Of a stretch of DNA of 8,525 nt, positions 5,717 through 8,525 are shown one piece after another. Origin of the DNA: Acetobacteraceae bacterium (lineage in GTDB: Bacteria > Pseudomonadota > Alphaproteobacteria > Acetobacterales > Acetobacteraceae); assembly GCA_027306955.1 (NCBI GenBank), contig DAHUXX010000156.1, positions 1 through 8,525 on the forward strand, given 5' to 3'. Both the position numbers and the translations under genes were made by a program. The notes below the pieces were generated by a model. The model was not told the origin of the DNA. It saw only the letters and a list, made by a program, of their open reading frames with translations, and ran no database searches. Positions within the stretch are counted from its first letter, which is position 1. Every line of letters starts with the position of its first letter.

Positions 5717-6619
5717 TTAGGCGCCCTCGATGATGGTGACGTCGAGCATGCCGATCCCTTCAATCTCGGCCACCACGCGATCGCCCACGGAGAGAAACGT
5801 TCCCTTCGGCGCGCCGACGCCGGCGGGCGTGCCGGTCAGGATCACGTCGCCGGCATCGAGCGTCATGATGCGCGAGGCGATCGCTATCTGCTCGGCGATC
5901 GAGAAGATCATGCCCGCCGTCCGTGCATCCTGCTTCACCGTGCCGTTGACCGAGAGCTTCAGCGCCAGGTCCTGCGGGTCGCCGATGGCGGCGGCGGGCA
6001 CCAGGCGCGGGCCCATCGGGCAGCACGTGTCGTGCGCCTTACCGGCGACCCAGTCCAGCTTGTAGAACGTCTCCGGCGCGCGGTTGAGGTCGCGGGCGGA
6101 GAAGTCGATCGCGACCGTGTAGGCGGCGACATGCGAGAGCGCGTCCCGCACGGAGACGGCGCGGGCGGTCCGGCCGATCACGGCGGCAAGCTCCACCTCC
6201 CAGTCCATCGCCTTGGTATCGAGCGGCCTGCGCACCGTCGCACCCGGCCCGACCACGGCGTTCCTCGGCGGCTTCATGAAGAAGAACAGGCGCTGCGCTT
6301 CCTTGCGCAGGTCCGTGACCCCCATCTCCCCGCAGTGGTCGTAGTAGTTGGCGCCGGCGCAGAGGATCTTGCCGGGGTAGAGCAGCGGCGCCAGGCGTGG
6401 CGCCTCCGCGACCCCGTCCGCGGGGTCGGGCCGCAGCGCATCGAGCGCCGCGGCGGCGCGCGGCCAGTCAGCGAACAGGGCTGCGACGCTGGTCATACCC
6501 GCGAGCCCCGCGCGGGCCAGCGAAGCCTCCAGCCGGTAGAGCCTGCCGCCGTGCTCCACGCAGGCGAGCGGGGCCCCCGCGGCGGCGATGGTGGCCAGCG
6601 ACCAGGTTGGGTTCGTCAT
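5717..6619 (-). CDS. Fumarylacetoacetate hydrolase (FAH) family protein
   Basis: A 300-residue cytoplasmic enzyme of the FAH superfamily. Members use a divalent metal to hydrolyse, decarboxylate or isomerise 2-oxo acids made in aromatic or amino-acid breakdown. An N-terminal region of about 75 residues precedes the catalytic core. Seen in order: YPGKILCAGANYYDH (81-95), FMKPP (114-118), the metal-binding pair Glu141 and Glu143 in DWEVELAAVIGR, Asp172 in IDFSARDLN, GKAHDTCCPMGPRLV (193-207), NGTVKQDARTAGMIFSI, and LTGTPAGVG near the end. The motifs fit the 2-hydroxyhepta-2,4-diene-1,7-dioate isomerase / 2-keto-4-pentenoate hydratase-like branch. The substrate cannot be told. ATG 6619 has only a weak GGGG upstream. 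The gene is divergent from the aminotransferase; a shared pathway is possible but not shown. Confidence 0.9.
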   Translation of the reverse strand: MTNPTWSLATIAAAGAPLACVEHGGRLYRLEASLARAGLAGMTSVAALFADWPRAAAALDALRPDPADGVAEAPRLAPLLYPGKILCAGANYYDHCGEMGVTDLRKEAQRLFFFMKPPRNAVVGPGATVRRPLDTKAMDWEVELAAVIGRTARAVSVRDALSHVAAYTVAIDFSARDLNRAPETFYKLDWVAGKAHDTCCPMGPRLVPAAAIGDPQDLALKLSVNGTVKQDARTAGMIFSIAEQIAIASRIMTLDAGDVILTGTPAGVGAPKGTFLSVGDRVVAEIEGIGMLDVTIIEGA

Positions 6620-6646
6620 CTTGGACCCCGTGTTGTTATGGGCGCG

Positions 6647-6674
6647 ACCGTATTTTGTGGAATTGCGTTGTCAA
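6647..6674 (-). promoter_or_regulatory. Candidate promoter for the FAH-family gene
   Basis: On the minus strand TTGACA (6674-6669, a perfect -35) is followed after 16 bases by TACGGT (6652-6647, three of six -10 matches). The predicted start near 6640 gives a leader of about 20 bases. I see no equally good plus-strand promoter for the aminotransferase in 6620-6768. Confidence 0.45.
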
Positions 6675-6768
6675 TCGCGCCAAGCGGCCTGCTCGCGGCT
6701 GGCCCGGCGGGATTTGCTCACCCGGCCAATCTGTGGTCGCCTGCACGCCGCAATCGCCCGAGGCCATC

Positions 6769-8148
6769 ATGTCGCTGACCAATGCCCCCGATCCCGCAAT
6801 CCGCCGCGCCATCGTCGAGCAGGATCTCGCCAACGTGCTGCACCCGATCGTCCAGCACCGCGCGCTCGAGAAGAAGCAGATGGTGGTGGCGGGGGGCGGA
6901 GGCTCGACCATCCGCGACGCCGACGGCACCGAGTACCTCGACGCGATGGCCGGCCTGTGGTGCGTCAACATCGGCTACGGGCGCCACGAGCTGGCACAGG
7001 TCGCGGCCGAGCAGATGGAGCAGCTCGCGTATTTCCCGCACACAGCGATGAACGAGCCCGCTTCGCAGCTCGCGGCCACGATCAACACGCTGATGGGCGG
7101 TGACTGCCATGTCTATTTCGTCAATTCCGGCTCCGAGGCGAACGAGGCGGGCTTCAAGATCGCGCGGCAATGGGCCAAGCAGGAATACCCGGGCCAGTTC
7201 CGCTTCAAGACGATCAGCCGCTACTACGCCTATCACGGCACCACCATGGCGACGCTGGATGCCGGCGGCATGGGCGAGCGCAAGGGAAAGTTCGAGCCCT
7301 ATTCCGGCGACTTCGTGCACGTCGCACCGCCGACCTGCTACCGCTGCCCGTTCGGCCTCACGCACCCGTCCTGCGGCATGGCCTGCGTCAAGAACATGGA
7401 GGCGACGATCCTCGGCGAGGGGCCGGAGAGTGTCGCGGAAGTGATCGTCGAACCGGTCATGAGCGGCGTCGGCATCGCGGTGCCGCCCGACGAATATCTG
7501 CCGGCGGTGGAGGAGATCTGCCGGCGCTACGGCATCCTGTTGCATGTGGACGAGGTCATCAACGGCTTCGGCCGCACCGGCAAAATGTTCGCGCACCAGC
7601 ACTACGGCGTGAAGCCCGACATCATTGCGGTGGCGAAGGGAATCTCCAGCGCCTACCTGCCGATCGCTGCGACGGTGGTGCGCAACCGTGTGTTCGAGAG
7701 CTTCCTCGGCGAGCCGGATTCGAACCGCCAGGTGATGCAGGTGAACACCTATGGCGGCCATCCGGTCTCGGCAGCCGTGGCGCAGCGGAACATCGAGATC
7801 ATGATGCAGGAAAAGCTCGCCGAGCGTGCGGCGGAGACCGGCGCCTATTTGATGGGCGGGCTGCGCGGCCTGTTGAAGCATCGCAACGTCGGCGATGTCC
7901 GCGGCAAGGGCCTGCTGTGCGGCGTGGAGCTGGTGAAGGACAAGGCGACGAAGGAGCAGCTCGACAACGCGACGATGCAGGGCGTGATCGACGCGTGCAA
8001 GGCGGTGGGCGTGATCGTGGGCCGCGCCGGCAGCGGCAGCCGCTGGGGCACGGTGGTGGCACTGTGCCCGCCGCTGGTGGTGACGCACGCGGAATGCGAC
8101 CGCATCGTCGAGACGCTGGACAAGGCGATCGCGGCGATTCCCGCTTAG
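6769..8148 (+). CDS. Class III aminotransferase, probably taurine/omega-amino acid:pyruvate
   Basis: A 459-residue PLP-dependent enzyme of fold type I, class III. It should move the terminal amino group of an omega-amino acid or taurine to pyruvate, giving alanine and an aldehyde. Seen: DAMAGLWCVNIGYG (58-71), SGSEANEA (120-127) for phosphate binding, YHGTT (155-159), HVDEVINGFGRTGKMF (259-274) with Asp261 for the PLP ring, AVAKGISSAYLP (287-298) with the Schiff-base Lys290, and NTYGGHP (326-332). The opening MSLTN...NVLHPIVQHRALE and CYRCPFG (190-196) recall taurine-pyruvate aminotransferases (Tpa, EC 2.6.1.77), but related beta-alanine and putrescine enzymes are close, so specificity is open. 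No sulfoacetaldehyde acetyltransferase or taurine transporter is in view. ATG 6769 with a weak GAGG (6760-6763) is chosen from family homology; the upstream Arg/Pro-rich frame is not coding. Confidence 0.93.
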   Translation: MSLTNAPDPAIRRAIVEQDLANVLHPIVQHRALEKKQMVVAGGGGSTIRDADGTEYLDAMAGLWCVNIGYGRHELAQVAAEQMEQLAYFPHTAMNEPASQLAATINTLMGGDCHVYFVNSGSEANEAGFKIARQWAKQEYPGQFRFKTISRYYAYHGTTMATLDAGGMGERKGKFEPYSGDFVHVAPPTCYRCPFGLTHPSCGMACVKNMEATILGEGPESVAEVIVEPVMSGVGIAVPPDEYLPAVEEICRRYGILLHVDEVINGFGRTGKMFAHQHYGVKPDIIAVAKGISSAYLPIAATVVRNRVFESFLGEPDSNRQVMQVNTYGGHPVSAAVAQRNIEIMMQEKLAERAAETGAYLMGGLRGLLKHRNVGDVRGKGLLCGVELVKDKATKEQLDNATMQGVIDACKAVGVIVGRAGSGSRWGTVVALCPPLVVTHAECDRIVETLDKAIAAIPA

Positions 8149-8153
8149 TGCGC

Positions 8154-8169
8154 GGCGCCGCCTGGCGCC
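8154..8169. terminator. Small hairpin between convergent genes
   Basis: GGCGCC-GCCT-GGCGCC forms a 6-bp stem in the 22 bases between the aminotransferase stop and the convergent peroxidase-related stop. There is no U-run on either side, so it is at best a weak terminator. Confidence 0.3.
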
Positions 8170-8170
8170 T

Positions 8171-8525
8171 CTACGCCTTCGGCAGCCTGCCCATCAGGTA
8201 GAACTCGTCGTTCGGCCTGAGGCTGATCAGGTTCGCGAGCCGGTTGGACAGCGCGAAGAACGCCGCGATGGCGCCGATGTCCCACACGTCTTCGCGCGTG
8301 AAGCCATGTGCCTCCAGCGCCGCGATGTCTTCCTCACTCACCGTCTCCGCCTCGCGCGAGACGCGCATCGCGAAGGCAAGCATCGCGCGCTGGCGCTCCG
8401 TGATGTCGGCCTTGCGCCAGTTGGTCGCGACCTGGTCGGCGATGCGCGGCGCGCGCGCGCGGATGCGCAGGATCGCGCCGTGCGCCACGACGCAATAGAG
8501 GCACTGGTTGGCGCCGCTGGTGGCG
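8171..8525 (-). CDS. AhpD-like peroxidase-related protein (5' end outside window)
   Basis: The visible 117 residues are the C-terminal part of a carboxymuconolactone decarboxylase/AhpD-family protein of the uncharacterised peroxidase-related type. The frame runs through the window edge. The first visible residues are ATSGANQCLYCVVAHGAI, giving the redox-active CxxC followed by a His four residues later, as in AhpD active sites. The tail has ITERQRAMLAFA, a helical EEDIAALEAHGFTREDVWDI segment and ALSNRLANLISLRPNDEFY, typical of this subgroup. Such enzymes are thought to reduce peroxides via the Cys pair. A GTG at 8488 lies inside the active-site region and is not the start. It is convergent with the aminotransferase, 22 bases away, with no evident functional link. 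Confidence 0.88.
   Translation of the reverse strand, partial: ATSGANQCLYCVVAHGAILRIRARAPRIADQVATNWRKADITERQRAMLAFAMRVSREAETVSEEDIAALEAHGFTREDVWDIGAIAAFFALSNRLANLISLRPNDEFYLMGRLPKA

Noticed and set aside
6397..6768. 124-residue extension in front of the aminotransferase
   Set aside because: It overlaps the FAH-family gene antisense, is Arg/Pro-rich, and family proteins begin at the MSLTN-like start.
6718..8088. Long 456-residue antisense frame across the aminotransferase
   Set aside because: It is His/Arg/Ala-rich, the usual shadow of a high-GC gene; the sense frame carries every PLP motif.

Overview
The window is a GC-rich stretch (by eye about two-thirds G+C) of a bacterial chromosome. 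It most likely comes from an alphaproteobacterium, perhaps of the Acetobacteraceae/Rhodospirillales type. The reasons are the GC level, the protein flavour, perfect FNR-type operators and a taurine-pyruvate-type aminotransferase. This placement is inference from sequence style, not a database result. There are seven protein genes plus one probable leader peptide. I see no RNA genes, mobile elements, CRISPR arrays or transfer-related genes.

Left part (1-3079, all minus strand): aspartate-semialdehyde dehydrogenase (asd) has a strong terminator behind it. In front of it lies a 200-base leader region holding a probable 28-codon leader peptide and several competing hairpins, one of which covers the asd ribosome-binding site. 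Upstream of that is a polytopic GT-C/GT39-like membrane glycosyltransferase, then about 290 bases with no convincing gene.

Middle part (3080-5700): this is a redox module. A small five-helix membrane protein with a CopD/DUF2269-like His...Trp motif (minus) is transcribed away from a plus-strand pair. The pair is a periplasmic class I cytochrome c and an outer-membrane protein that joins an N-terminal CxxCH heme segment to a beta-barrel (Cyc2-like fused cytochrome-porin). Two perfect FNR-type boxes (TTGAT-N4-ATCAA) control the region. One sits in the divergent intergenic space at class II distance from a good -10. The other overlaps the cytochrome stop codon, in front of the Cyc2-like gene. 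A second perfect dyad lies exactly 20 bp from the first FNR box. The layout suggests an oxygen- or NO-responsive route carrying electrons between the cell surface and the periplasm, and it is the most interesting part of the window.

Right part (5701-8525): a fumarylacetoacetate-hydrolase-family enzyme (minus) and a class III aminotransferase of the taurine/omega-amino-acid:pyruvate type (plus) are divergent and share an intergenic region of about 150 bases. At the edge is the 3' part of an AhpD-like peroxidase-related gene (minus), cut by the window end just before its CxxC active site. These genes look like carbon/amine catabolism and stress functions with no visible link to the redox module.
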